Assembly (NCBI RefSeq): GCF_003207955.1
Contig: NZ_NOXG01000014.1
Span: 1-64,000, forward strand
Source: Novacetimonas pomaceti
GTDB taxonomy: Bacteria > Pseudomonadota > Alphaproteobacteria > Acetobacterales > Acetobacteraceae
Reading direction: 5' to 3'
Length of the DNA: 64,000 nucleotides
Shown here: piece by piece, positions 53,206 through 62,802 of the stretch
Layout of the letters: every line of letters begins with the position of its first letter
How positions within the stretch are numbered: the first letter of the stretch is position 1
Position numbers and translations under genes: made by a program
Notes under the pieces: generated by a model
What the model saw: the letters and a program-made list of their open reading frames with translations, nothing else
The model's database searches: none
Told to the model about the DNA's origin: nothing

Positions 53206-54228
53206 TCAGGTGGTGGGAACGCCCTTGCTGGTGGAATATTCGAAATGCAGCGCGGTGTCGGGATGGACGATGGGATGGATGGCGTGTGCCGCCATCGCGC
53301 ATTCGCTGAATCCCTGCAGGATCAGCTTCAGCTTCCCCGGATAGGACGCGACATCGCCAACGGCAAAGACGCCCGGCATGCTGCTTTCACAGGTGGAGGG
53401 CGTGACGGGAATGGTCCCGCGGATCGTATCCAGCCCCCATTGCGCGATGGGGCCAAGGTCGGTCGCCAGCCCGAAGAACGGCAGCAGCGCCTGGCACGGG
53501 ACATGCAGGCCCTCGCCCTCCAGCGTGACAAGGTCCACGCCCTCCAGCACGCCATCCGTGCCGCGCAGGCCATGCAGCTGGTATCCCACCAGCTTCTCGA
53601 TCTCGCCCCGGTCGACGGCCTCGTCCAGCTGGCGCAGGCTTTCGGGGGCGGCGCGGAAACGGTTGCGGCGATGGACGATGGAAACCCGTGCCGCCACGTC
53701 ACGCAGCGACAGCGCCCAGTCCACCGCAGAATCCCCGCCACCCGCGATCAGGACGTGCTTTCCGGCGAAATCGGCGCGACGGCGGACATAATACCGCACC
53801 GCGCCGCTTTTCTCGAACGCCTCCAGCCCCGGCAGCGGGGGACGGTTGGGGCCGAACGCGCCCGCGCCCGCCGCGATGATGACGGCATGGGCGCGAATCG
53901 TGTCGCCGGCGTCGGTCCGCAGCGTGAACGCGCCGCGTGTGCCCGTCAGTTCCTCCACCCGGCGGCCCAGCAGGCGCGCGACGTCAAAGGGCGCGATCTG
54001 CCGGTCCAGCGCGGCGATCAGGTCGCCCCCGGTGATGGAGGGATGGGCCGGGATGTCATAGATCGGCTTTTCGGGATACAGCGCGCAGCATTGTCCGCCC
54101 ACTTCGTCCAGCGCGTCGATCAGGACGCAGCCGAGCTTGAGCATGCTGCATTCGAACGCGGCGAACAGGCCGGCAGGCCCCGCGCCGATAATGGCGACAT
54201 CGGTGGAAAGGCTGCGGGTGTCGGTCAT
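53206..54228 (-). CDS. Ferredoxin/flavodoxin-NADP+ reductase, type 2 (TrxR-like)
   Basis: 340 residues. Two Rossmann folds: IIGAGPAGLFAAFECSMLKLG (FAD, about 12-32) and LIAGGGDSAVDWALSL (NADPH, about 160), then HRRNRFRA, which contacts the NADP phosphate. GGQCCALYPEKPIYDIPAHP is a hallmark of type 2 FNR; the thioredoxin reductase CxxC is absent. The C-terminal AIHPIVHPDTALHFEYST-type tail supports this. ATG at 54228 with GGATAC upstream. Supplies reduced ferredoxin or flavodoxin. Confidence 0.88.
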   Translation of the reverse strand: MTDTRSLSTDVAIIGAGPAGLFAAFECSMLKLGCVLIDALDEVGGQCCALYPEKPIYDIPAHPSITGGDLIAALDRQIAPFDVARLLGRRVEELTGTRGAFTLRTDAGDTIRAHAVIIAAGAGAFGPNRPPLPGLEAFEKSGAVRYYVRRRADFAGKHVLIAGGGDSAVDWALSLRDVAARVSIVHRRNRFRAAPESLRQLDEAVDRGEIEKLVGYQLHGLRGTDGVLEGVDLVTLEGEGLHVPCQALLPFFGLATDLGPIAQWGLDTIRGTIPVTPSTCESSMPGVFAVGDVASYPGKLKLILQGFSECAMAAHAIHPIVHPDTALHFEYSTSKGVPTT

Positions 54229-54450
54229 TGCTGTGTATCCTGCAATCCGTGGCTGTTCAGGCTGTCGGCAGCGTTGTGCGTTGCGCGGCGCACCAGCGCA
54301 ACCCACAAAAAGGGGACGGCGCATGCGAAAATGCACCCCGGCGTCAGCGCCGGTCGCGGGCGGCGGTTTCATCTTGTCCGCTTGTCTGGTTGTCCGCTTG
54401 TCTGGGCGGGGGGCAAGGGCGCACAATATGCGGCAATGAGGGAGACGGAC

Positions 54451-55044
54451 ATGAAACCACCCCGCCCGCCCGCCTCGATGGCGGCTTCGGCACCGGATTC
54501 GACAGCGGCCCCGGCGGCAGATACCGGGGCAGCGGATGCCGGTACGCTGCGCATCGTCCTGCCCGATGACGCGGCGACGATGGCGCTGGGCCGCGCGCTG
54601 GCCCCGGCGCTGGGCGCGGGGGACGTGGTGCTGCTGCGCGGGGATCTGGGCGCGGGCAAGACGACGCTGGCGCGCGCGCTGCTGCGGGCATTGTGCAATG
54701 ACGCGGCGATGGAGGTGCCAAGCCCGTCCTATACCCTGGTGCAGACCTATGACGCGCCCGGGGGGGATGCATCGGGGGGGGACGCATCAGGGGTGGAAGT
54801 ATCGCATTTCGACCTGTGGCGTCTGGATGGTCCCGACGCGCTGGTGGAACTGGGCTGGGATGACGCGTGCGAGGGGATCGTGCTGGTGGAATGGCCCGAA
54901 CGGCTGGGCGCCCTTGCGCCGCCTGATGCGCGCGGCATCGACCTGGTGGTGCGCGCCGATGGCGGGCGGGACGCCATTCTGCGTGGCTGGGGCGCGCATG
55001 CGCACGCGGCCGCGCGCATGATAGATGCAGGAGGACGGGGATGA
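54451..55044 (+). CDS. tsaE: tRNA t6A biosynthesis ATPase TsaE
   Basis: 197 residues. ATPase that drives the TsaBD complex making N6-threonylcarbamoyladenosine at tRNA position 37. Walker A GDLGAGKTTLARALLRAL, then PSPSYTLVQTY and HFDLWRL, are TsaE signatures. A Gly/Asp/Ser insertion (APGGDASGGDASG, a short tandem repeat) is present near residue 105-118. The N-terminal 35 residues are Ala/Pro-rich. ATG at 54451 has GGGAG; 54436 is possible. Stop overlaps the next gene (ATGA). Confidence 0.9.
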   Translation: MKPPRPPASMAASAPDSTAAPAADTGAADAGTLRIVLPDDAATMALGRALAPALGAGDVVLLRGDLGAGKTTLARALLRALCNDAAMEVPSPSYTLVQTYDAPGGDASGGDASGVEVSHFDLWRLDGPDALVELGWDDACEGIVLVEWPERLGALAPPDARGIDLVVRADGGRDAILRGWGAHAHAAARMIDAGGRG

Positions 55045-55811
55045 GCGTGGAGATGCCACACACGGCGATGATCTTTGCCGCCGGGATGGGCCGGCGGATG
55101 CGCCCGCTGAGCGAGGCGACCCCCAAGCCCCTGCTGAAGGTGGGCGGGCAGTCCATCCTGGAGCACGCGCTGGACCGGCTGGACCGCGCGGGCGTCGGCC
55201 GCGTCGTGGTCAACGCCCACTGGCACGCCGACATGGTGGCTGCCACGCTGGAGGCCCGGCGGGCGGCGGGCGACGGGCCGCGCACCATCCTGCGGCGCGA
55301 GGATACGCTGCTGGAGACGGGGGGAAGTGCCGCCGCCGCCCTGCGCGCGGGACAGATCGGGCCGGGGCCGTTCTTCCTGCTCAATGGCGATGCGATGTGG
55401 CTCAATGGCCCGCACGCGGCGCTGCGCCGTCTGGCGGCGGCGTTCGATCCTGACACGATGGACGCGATGCTGCTGCTGGGGGCGACGACCCGCGCGGTGG
55501 GGGAGGTCGGGCGCGGCGATTTCGCCGTGGACGCGCATGGCAGGCCGCGCAGGCCGAAGGAGGATGAACTGACGCCCTATGTCTATACCGGGGTGCAGAT
55601 CGTCTCCCCCGCGCTGTTCGACGGCGCGCCGGACGGGGCGTTCAGCCTGAACCTGCTGTGGGACCGCGCGATGGCGCGCGGGCGGCTGGGGATGATCGTC
55701 CATGATTCGCTGTGGTTCCACCTGTCGCGCCCGCGCGATATCGAGGCGGCGGAGGCGACGCTGCGCCGGACGCTCGACCCCGATCATGACAGCCCGGACG
55801 TGCACGGCTGA
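55041..55811 (+). CDS. MurU-like nucleotidyltransferase
   Basis: 256 residues. GT-A type fold with FAAGMGRRMRPLSEATPKPLL at the start (nucleotide binding) and the metal-binding LLNGDAMW. It resembles MurNAc-1-phosphate uridylyltransferase (MurU) of the cell-wall recycling route. MurU normally works with the kinase AmgK, whose gene often lies between tsaE and murU in alphaproteobacteria; here that gene is missing and the two genes overlap by 4 nt. So activity may differ or the kinase may be elsewhere. Confidence 0.82.
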   Translation: MSVEMPHTAMIFAAGMGRRMRPLSEATPKPLLKVGGQSILEHALDRLDRAGVGRVVVNAHWHADMVAATLEARRAAGDGPRTILRREDTLLETGGSAAAALRAGQIGPGPFFLLNGDAMWLNGPHAALRRLAAAFDPDTMDAMLLLGATTRAVGEVGRGDFAVDAHGRPRRPKEDELTPYVYTGVQIVSPALFDGAPDGAFSLNLLWDRAMARGRLGMIVHDSLWFHLSRPRDIEAAEATLRRTLDPDHDSPDVHG

Positions 55812-58800
55812 TGTCCGCTCCCGCCATCGTCACCGTCGCCCATCATGTGCCCTTCCTTGACCAGCTTGCCGCGCGCTGGATGGCGGAGGTCGATGACGAC
55901 CCGCAGCGTACCGGCGCGGGCCTGATCCTGCTGCCCAGCCGCCGCGCGGCCCGCGCCCTGACGGAGGCATTCCTGCGCCGCGCCGACGGCCGCGCCCTGC
56001 TGCTGCCGCGCATAGCGCCCATCGCCGCGCTGGACGAGGCGGCGCTCGCCCTGTCGGGGGAGGCCGCGCTGGAACTGCCCCCCGCCGTGGAAACCGTCCG
56101 CCGCCTTGCGACGCTGACCCTGCTGGTGCTGCAGGCGGGCGAGGCGTTCGGTGACGTGCGCACCGTTGATCAGGCATGGCCGCTGGCGCGCGCGCTGGCT
56201 GACCTGATGGACGAGGCGGAATGGGCGGAATGCGACCTGCGCGAACGCCTGCCCGAAGCGGCGGATGGCGATTTCGCGCAGCACTGGCACCTGACGCTGA
56301 AATTCCTGTCGATCGTCACCTCCGCCTGGCCCGCCTGGCTGGAGGAACAGGGCGTGATGAACCCCGTGGCCCGGCAGGTCGCGCTTTTGCATGCGCAGGC
56401 CGCGCACTGGCGCGAAAACCCGCTGCCCGCCGGGCAGAGGCTGTGGGCGGCGGGGTTCGCGGATGCCGTTCCCTCCACCATTGCGGTGCTGCGCACGGTG
56501 CTCGACATGCCCGATGGCCGCCTGGTGCTGCCGCCGGTCGACCTCGGGATGGAGGAGGAGACGTGGCAGGCGCTGCCGCCGGGCCATCCGCAGGCCGGGA
56601 CCGCGCGCATGCTCCGCGACCTGGGGGTGACGCGCGACATGCTCGGCGTCTGGGACGAACTACCGCCGGGATGCGCGGCGGCCGCCCCCGCCGGTCGCGC
56701 CGCGCTGCTGTCCGCGGCACTTCTGCCCGCGCCCGCGCTGGGGCGGTGGCTTGACCCCGCGCCCGCCCCCGCGCTGGAGGGGCTGTCGGTCCTGCATGCC
56801 GCCGACCAGCAGGAGGAGGCCGCTGCCATCGCCCTGATCCTGCGTCACGCCATTGAACGGCGCGGGCATGTCGCGGCCCTTGTCACGCCGGACCGGGCGC
56901 TGGCGGGGCGGGTTGCGACCGAACTGGCGCGCTGGGGCGTCGTGGCCGATGACAGCGCGGGCGAGGGGCTGGCGACCACGCCGCAGGCGACGTTCCTGCG
57001 CCTGATCGCGCAGGCCGTCGATGGCGGCCTTTCGCCCGTCGCCCTCCTGTCGATGCTCAAGCATCCGCTGGCGGCGTGTGGCCTGTCGCCGGGGAACTGC
57101 CGCGCGTCGGCGCGCCTTCTGGAACGCGCGGTCCTGCGTGGCCCCGCCCCGCCGCCGGGCATCGCGGGGCTGCGCGCGGCGCTGTCGCGCGCGACGGCCG
57201 ATGAATACGGCGCGCTGGCCGATGCGCCCGACGCGCCGCAGGAACTTTCAGCCTTTATCGACCGGCTGGAGGCGGCCCTCGCGCCGCTGCTTTCGCATGC
57301 ATCAGCCCCGGCGGAGGTGGTGGACCTGCTGTCCGCGCTGATCGAGGTGGGGCAGGCGCTGGCCACCACCGATGACGCGGACGGGGCGTCGCGCCTGTGG
57401 TCGGGGGAGGAAGGCAACGCGCTGGGCCAGCACCTGGCGGAGATGCTGACATGGTGCGACGTCCTGCCGGCGCAGCGTATCGGCGCGCTGGACGGGCTGG
57501 TGGCGTCGTCGCTGGCGGGGGTCAGCGTGCATGGACGCCGCGCCCTGCGCGGGCGCGAACAGGCGGCGGCGCATCCGCGCGTCTTCATCTGGGGCCTGCT
57601 GGAGGCGCGGCTGCAGACGGCGGGGACCCTTGTGCTGGGCGGGCTGGTGGAAACCGTCTGGCCGCCCGCGACCGACCCCGGCCCGTGGATGAGCCGCCCG
57701 ATGCGCGCGCGCATCTGCCTGCCGTCGCCCGAATGCGCCATCGGGCAGGCGGCGCACGACTTCATCGCCTGCGCCTGCGCGGCCCCCCGGGTTGTCCTGT
57801 CGGTGCCGGGCCGGCGGCAGGGCGCGCCCACCGTGGCCGCCCGCTGGATGGTGCGGCTTGACGCCTACCTTTCCGGGCGCGGGGCCAGCCTGCCGGCGCA
57901 TCCCGCCCTGTCGTGGCTGGAACAGCTGGACCGCCCGCCCGGCGCGCCCGCGCCCGTGGCCCCGCCGCGTCCGTGCCCGCCCGTGGCCCTGCGCCCGCGC
58001 AGCCTGTCGGTGACGGAAATCGAGACATGGATGCGCGATCCCTATGCCATTTACGCCCGGCGCGTCCTCGGGCTGAAACGCCTCGCGGACCTTGAGGAAA
58101 TGGCCGACGCCGCCGATTACGGGGAAATCGTGCATGCCGCGCTGGAACGCTGGTTCACCCGCCATCCCGACCACTGGCCCGAGGATGGGGAGGCGCGGAT
58201 GCTCGCCACCTTTGACGAGGTACTGGCCGAGGCGCGGCTGCGCCCGGCGCTGGCGGCGTGGTGGGCGCCGCGTCTGGGACGGATCGCTCGGTGGTGCGCG
58301 ATGACCGAGGCCGCGCGCCGGGCCGATGGCGCGCCGCGCGTCGTCATGACCGAACTGTCGGGACGGATGGAGCTGTCGGGCTTTTCCTTTGGCGCCTTTA
58401 CCCTGCGTGGCCGGGCCGACCGGATCGACCGCGACGCGGACGGGGGGCTGAGCCTGTTCGATTACAAGACCGGGACCCTGCCGACGCTGCGCAGCGTGAT
58501 GGCGGGATGGCAGTCGCAGCTGGTGCTGGAGGCCGCGATGATCGAGGCCGGGGGCTTTGCCCCGCAGGCGGCGGGACGGGTGACGGAGCTGGTGTACTGG
58601 CGGCTGACGGGCGGCCATGTCGCGGCGCAGGCGCTCGACATCGCGCGGGGCGAGAAACTGTCGGAGCTGATCGCGGGATGCCGCGCCGGGCTGCGCGGGC
58701 TGATCGCCGCCTATGACGATCCGCAGCAGCCTTACCTGTCGCATCCCTATCCGGGGGAGGAACCGCGCTTTGCCGATTACGCGCATCTGGCGCGTGTCGC

Positions 58801-58837
58801 GGAATGGAGTGCCGCGCGTGAGGAGGACATGGGATGA
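55811..58837 (+). CDS. addB: Double-strand break repair protein AddB
   Basis: 1008 residues. AddB is the second subunit of the AddAB helicase-nuclease that resects double-strand breaks for recombination. The N-terminal half is helicase-like but without an active P-loop (GLILLPSRRAARALTEAF). The C-terminal PD-(D/E)XK nuclease is intact: GEIVHAALERWF, then FTLRGRADRIDRD and LFDYKTGTLP. One base overlap with the preceding gene and 4-nt overlap with addA. Confidence 0.93.
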   Translation: MSAPAIVTVAHHVPFLDQLAARWMAEVDDDPQRTGAGLILLPSRRAARALTEAFLRRADGRALLLPRIAPIAALDEAALALSGEAALELPPAVETVRRLATLTLLVLQAGEAFGDVRTVDQAWPLARALADLMDEAEWAECDLRERLPEAADGDFAQHWHLTLKFLSIVTSAWPAWLEEQGVMNPVARQVALLHAQAAHWRENPLPAGQRLWAAGFADAVPSTIAVLRTVLDMPDGRLVLPPVDLGMEEETWQALPPGHPQAGTARMLRDLGVTRDMLGVWDELPPGCAAAAPAGRAALLSAALLPAPALGRWLDPAPAPALEGLSVLHAADQQEEAAAIALILRHAIERRGHVAALVTPDRALAGRVATELARWGVVADDSAGEGLATTPQATFLRLIAQAVDGGLSPVALLSMLKHPLAACGLSPGNCRASARLLERAVLRGPAPPPGIAGLRAALSRATADEYGALADAPDAPQELSAFIDRLEAALAPLLSHASAPAEVVDLLSALIEVGQALATTDDADGASRLWSGEEGNALGQHLAEMLTWCDVLPAQRIGALDGLVASSLAGVSVHGRRALRGREQAAAHPRVFIWGLLEARLQTAGTLVLGGLVETVWPPATDPGPWMSRPMRARICLPSPECAIGQAAHDFIACACAAPRVVLSVPGRRQGAPTVAARWMVRLDAYLSGRGASLPAHPALSWLEQLDRPPGAPAPVAPPRPCPPVALRPRSLSVTEIETWMRDPYAIYARRVLGLKRLADLEEMADAADYGEIVHAALERWFTRHPDHWPEDGEARMLATFDEVLAEARLRPALAAWWAPRLGRIARWCAMTEAARRADGAPRVVMTELSGRMELSGFSFGAFTLRGRADRIDRDADGGLSLFDYKTGTLPTLRSVMAGWQSQLVLEAAMIEAGGFAPQAAGRVTELVYWRLTGGHVAAQALDIARGEKLSELIAGCRAGLRGLIAAYDDPQQPYLSHPYPGEEPRFADYAHLARVAEWSAAREEDMG

Positions 58838-61800
58838 CGCCCCCCGATACGGTCGGACCCGACAGGCTGGTCCCCGGCGCGATCCCGCCCGATGCGATCA
58901 CGCTTGCCAATGAAAGCCAGGCGCAGGCGTCCGACCCGCAGACCTCGGTCTTCGTGTCGGCCTCCGCCGGCAGTGGCAAGACAAAGCTGCTGATCGACCG
59001 GCTTTTGCGGCTGATGCTGCCGCGCCCGGCGCGTGACGCGCAGGGGAATGCGGTGCTGCTGCCGGGGTCGGACCCGGCGCGTATCCTGTGCCTGACCTTT
59101 ACCAAGGCGGCGGCCGCCGAAATGGCCATTCGCCTGCAGAACCGGCTGGGACGGTGGGTGACGCTGCCGGATGGGGAACTGGACGCCGAACTGCGCGGCC
59201 TGTTCGTCCCGGCGGAGGCGCGGACCCGGCAGGTGGCGCGCGAACTGTTCGCCCGCGTCCTTGACCTGCCCGGCGGCATGCGCATCGGCACGATCCACGC
59301 CTTCTGCCAGTCGCTGCTGCGGCGTTTCCCGGTGGAGGCGGCGATCAGCCCGCATTTCACGCTGGTGGAGGAAACGGACGCGCGCCTTGCGCTGCGTGGC
59401 GCGGTGGAGGACGTGATCGGCCGGGGCGGTCCTGCCATCGCCACCCTTGCGGGGCAGGTGGGGGTGACGAATTTCACCCTGCTGCTCACGCGGCTTCAGG
59501 CGCGGCTGCGGCAGTTCCACCGGGTGGCCGAATCCTGGCGTGCCGATCCCACGGCGGTGAACGCGGCGCTGCGCCGGGTGCTGGGCGTGCGCGGCGACGA
59601 CGCGGCGGCCATCCTGCGCGATGCCTGCGCCAGCATCCCCGGCGAGGAGGCGCTGCGCGCGGGGCTGGTTACGGTCATGGAGGAAGGATCGACCAAGGTG
59701 CGCGCGGCGGCGGCGGAGATGCTGGCGTGGCTGGGCGAGGGGGTGGACGCGCGTATCGCACGGTGGGACGACTGGCGCGCCGGCCTGCTGACGCGCGAGG
59801 GCAACCCGCGCAAGCGCGGGGGCCTGAACCCGAAGCTGGATGCGAAATATCCCGAAATCGGCGACGCCCTGATGGCGGAGGCGCAGCGCGTCCTGGACGT
59901 GGAGGCGGAACTGCGCGCGATCACGGTCTGCGACCTCAGCCGCGCCCTGCTGTCGGTCGCGGTCCCGGTGCTGGAGGGATATGCCGCGCGCAAGACCGGG
60001 CAGGGGCTGGTGGATTATGACGACCTGATCGAACGCACGCTGGGGCTGCTGCGCGATCCGGGGGCGGCGTGGGTGCTGTACAAGCTCGATGGCGGGATCG
60101 ACCACCTGCTTCTGGACGAGGTGCAGGATACCTCCCCCGAACAGTGGGCCATCGCGGGCGGCCTGACGGCGGAGTTCTTTGCCGGCGAGGGCACGCGCAC
60201 GCCTGACGCCCCGCCGCGCACGATCTTCGCCGTGGGGGATTACAAGCAGTCGATCTATTCCTTTCAGGGTGCCGACCCCGAGGCATTTCGCCGCTGGCGT
60301 GAACATTTCCGCCGGCAGGCGCGCAACGCGGGCGCGCACTGGCGCGAACCCGCGCTGACGGTGTCGTTCCGTTCGACCACGCCGGTGCTGGCGCTGGTGG
60401 ACCGGGTGTTTTCCATCCCCGCCGCCGCGCGCGGCGTGGCCGAACCCGACAGCGGCATTCCCACCCATGTCACCGCGCGCCCCGGCGGCGGCGGCCGGGT
60501 CGAGCTGTGGCCCGTCACCCCGGCGACCGAGGACGGGGAGGAAGCCGATCCCTGGCGCGCGCCCACCCGCAACGCGGGACAGTCCACGGCGCAGCAGCAG
60601 CTGGCCGATACGCTGGCGGCGTGGATCGCGCGCGAACTGCGCCGTGCGCCCGCCGCGGGGCAGCCGCCGCTTGCGCCCGGTGACGTGCTGATCCTCGTGC
60701 CGCGCCGCTCCGCCTTTGCACGCGCGCTGATCCGCGCGCTCAAGACCCACGACGTGCCCGTGGCGACGCTGGTGCGCACGGTGCTGACGGACCAGCTGGC
60801 GGTGCGTGACCTGATGGCGCTGTGCGCGGCGCTGCTGCTGCCGCAGGATGACCTGACGCTGGCCTGCGTCCTGACCTCGCCGCTGGGGGGGCTGGATGAT
60901 GACAGCCTGATGCGGCTTTCGACCGGGCGGGACGGGCGGCCCCTGTGGGCGGTGCTGCGCGCGCGGCACGCCGAACGCCCCGACTGGACGCGGGCGTGGC
61001 GGATGCTCGACACCCTGTTCGGCAAGGTGGATTATGCCTCCCCCTATGCCCTGCTGTCCGAGGCGCTGGGCCCGCTGGGCGGACGCGCGCGGCTGCTGGC
61101 GCGGCTGGGGCCGGAGGCGGTGGAGCCGGTCGATGAACTGCTGTCGGCGGCGCTGAGGTTCGAGGAAACGCATGTCCTGTCGCTGCAGGGCTTCCTGCAC
61201 TGGCTCCATGCCTCGGCCGAGACGGTGAAGCGCGAACCCGACGCCAGCGCCGACATGGTGCGCGTCATGACCGCCCACGGGTCCAAGGGGCTGCAGGCGC
61301 GTCTTGTCATCCTGCCCGACACGGTGGGCACCCCGCGTTTCGACAGCGGCCTGCTGTGGGCGCGCGACGGGCAGGAGGGGCTGGAAATCCCGCTGTGGGT
61401 GCCGCGCCGCGAACTGGGCACCGGGGTGACGCAGGAACTGCAGGAACATCTGCGGCTTGCGGCGGTGGAGGAGTATAACCGCCTGCTGTATGTCGCCCTG
61501 ACCCGCGCGAGCGAGCGGCTGGTGATATGCGGGTGGGAACCGCGCCGTGGCGTGCCGGAGGACAGCTGGTACGACCTGTGCCGCCAGGCGTTCGAGGCGG
61601 AGGGGGCGAAGCGCGAGCCCTTTGCCATGGGATGGCCGGGCGAGACACTGGTGATCGAGGAAGCCTACGCCCCGCGTCCCGCCGCCCCCGTGGCGCAGGC
61701 CGCCGTCCCGGCCGCGCCCGCGCCGCTGCCGCGATGGATGGGGTCGGCCCCCGACTGGACGCCTGTTGCGCCGCCGGTCGAAGGACCGCTGGCGCGGCCG

Positions 61801-62421
61801 CTGGCCCCCAGCCGTCCCGATGACGTCGCCCTTGGGCCGCAGCCCGCCGTGCGCTCCCCGCTGGAGATCGCGCGCGCCGGGACCGGCGGGCCGGGCGCGG
61901 GCACGCGGCGGATGAACGCGCTGCGGCGCGGACAGATGGTGCATGCCCTGTTGCAGTACCTGCCCGACTGCGCCCCGGCAGCGCGCGCTGGCGTGGCGCG
62001 CGCGTGGCTGTCGCGGCGTGGCAGCGACCTGTCGCCCGCGCAGTGCGAACGCATCGCGACGCAGGTGATGGCGGTGATGGACATGCCCGCCATGGCGCCC
62101 CTGTTCGCCGCCGGCAGCCGCGCGGAACAGCCATTGGCTGGCGTGGTGGGCGATACGGTGATCGTGGGGCAGGTCGATCGCATGGCGGTAACCGACAATG
62201 AGGTGCTGCTGTGCGATTTCAAGACCAACCGCCAGCCCCCCGCCCGTGTCGAGGATACGCCGGTGCTGTACCTGCGGCAGATGGCGTCCTATCGCGCGTT
62301 GCTGCGCGCGCTGTATCCGGGGCGCGCGATCACCTGCATCCTTGTCTGGACGGAGGACGTGCGCGTCAGCGTCCTGCCCGATGCGCTGGTCGCGGCCAAT
62401 GCCCCGGCGCGGATACAGTAA
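58834..62421 (+). CDS. addA: Double-strand break repair helicase AddA
   Basis: 1195 residues. UvrD-type superfamily 1 helicase with nuclease. Walker A SASAGSGKT (residues 42-50), LCLTFTKAAAAEMAIRL (motif Ia), LLLDEVQDTSPEQW (motif II), VGDYKQSIYSFQGA (motif III), VMTAHGSKGLQARLVILPDT and LLYVALTRASERL (motifs V and VI). Nuclease motif DFKTNRQPP near the C-terminus. Starts 4 nt inside addB. Confidence 0.96.
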   Translation: MTPPDTVGPDRLVPGAIPPDAITLANESQAQASDPQTSVFVSASAGSGKTKLLIDRLLRLMLPRPARDAQGNAVLLPGSDPARILCLTFTKAAAAEMAIRLQNRLGRWVTLPDGELDAELRGLFVPAEARTRQVARELFARVLDLPGGMRIGTIHAFCQSLLRRFPVEAAISPHFTLVEETDARLALRGAVEDVIGRGGPAIATLAGQVGVTNFTLLLTRLQARLRQFHRVAESWRADPTAVNAALRRVLGVRGDDAAAILRDACASIPGEEALRAGLVTVMEEGSTKVRAAAAEMLAWLGEGVDARIARWDDWRAGLLTREGNPRKRGGLNPKLDAKYPEIGDALMAEAQRVLDVEAELRAITVCDLSRALLSVAVPVLEGYAARKTGQGLVDYDDLIERTLGLLRDPGAAWVLYKLDGGIDHLLLDEVQDTSPEQWAIAGGLTAEFFAGEGTRTPDAPPRTIFAVGDYKQSIYSFQGADPEAFRRWREHFRRQARNAGAHWREPALTVSFRSTTPVLALVDRVFSIPAAARGVAEPDSGIPTHVTARPGGGGRVELWPVTPATEDGEEADPWRAPTRNAGQSTAQQQLADTLAAWIARELRRAPAAGQPPLAPGDVLILVPRRSAFARALIRALKTHDVPVATLVRTVLTDQLAVRDLMALCAALLLPQDDLTLACVLTSPLGGLDDDSLMRLSTGRDGRPLWAVLRARHAERPDWTRAWRMLDTLFGKVDYASPYALLSEALGPLGGRARLLARLGPEAVEPVDELLSAALRFEETHVLSLQGFLHWLHASAETVKREPDASADMVRVMTAHGSKGLQARLVILPDTVGTPRFDSGLLWARDGQEGLEIPLWVPRRELGTGVTQELQEHLRLAAVEEYNRLLYVALTRASERLVICGWEPRRGVPEDSWYDLCRQAFEAEGAKREPFAMGWPGETLVIEEAYAPRPAAPVAQAAVPAAPAPLPRWMGSAPDWTPVAPPVEGPLARPLAPSRPDDVALGPQPAVRSPLEIARAGTGGPGAGTRRMNALRRGQMVHALLQYLPDCAPAARAGVARAWLSRRGSDLSPAQCERIATQVMAVMDMPAMAPLFAAGSRAEQPLAGVVGDTVIVGQVDRMAVTDNEVLLCDFKTNRQPPARVEDTPVLYLRQMASYRALLRALYPGRAITCILVWTEDVRVSVLPDALVAANAPARIQ

Positions 62422-62436
62422 CCTGTTGATGAAAGT

Positions 62437-62490
62437 ATAAAAGTTTTCGGGTGCCCCCTTTTTTCAACAACACTTCACCAGAAACTTTCC
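62437..62490 (-). repeat. Intergenic stem-loop element, copy 13 (deleted core)
   Basis: Keeps both ends (AAAAGTTTTCGGGTGCC and CACTTCACCAGAAACTTT), but both hairpins are largely lost. The flank TAACCTGTTGAT, shared with copies 9 and 11, contains the addA stop codon. Confidence 0.65.
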
Positions 62491-62580
62491 CATGATTGCA
62501 GTTTTTTTGCTGGAATAGTGGCTTTTCAGGCAGTCTATTACGGTTTCGGGGCCTTGTTTGGGGATGAAGGGGGAATTGCA

Positions 62581-62802
62581 ATGAAATCCGGCAATATCTG
62601 GAAAATAGTGCCCGCCATATGTCCGGCTGCCGGTTTCTGGGTCGGGAGCTGGACGGCCCGGCATCCCGTTCACATCAATGTCACGGTGCTGAATTTCATC
62701 TTCATCCCGCTGCTTGCCCTGTGCGTCTGCGGCGTCGCTTATGGCCTGTGGGAGGGATGGAAGGGCTGGAAAAAGGAACAGGCCGGACAGGTCGGGGCAT
62801 AG
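62581..62802 (+). CDS. Small membrane protein (73 aa)
   Basis: Two hydrophobic segments (IVPAICPAAGFWVGSW, then VLNFIFIPLLALCVCGVAYG) joined by a short loop, with Lys-rich C-terminus (WKGWKKEQ). Strong AAGGGGGAA before the ATG at 62581. Unknown family; lies between addA and trxA but is separated by a repeat from addA, so it is probably its own unit. Confidence 0.6.
   Translation: MKSGNIWKIVPAICPAAGFWVGSWTARHPVHINVTVLNFIFIPLLALCVCGVAYGLWEGWKGWKKEQAGQVGA

Noticed and set aside
52399..54450. Upstream part of the long plus-strand frame ending with tsaE
   Set aside because: This part is antisense to dadA and the FNR gene; TsaE homology begins only after 54451.
58777..61944. 1055-codon minus-strand open frame opposite addA
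   Set aside because: Arg/Pro/Gln-rich translation typical of antisense high-GC frames; addA motifs are complete on the plus strand.
1406..62490. Repeated hairpin elements as a CRISPR array
   Set aside because: Copies are kilobases apart, in both orientations, with no regular spacers and no cas genes.
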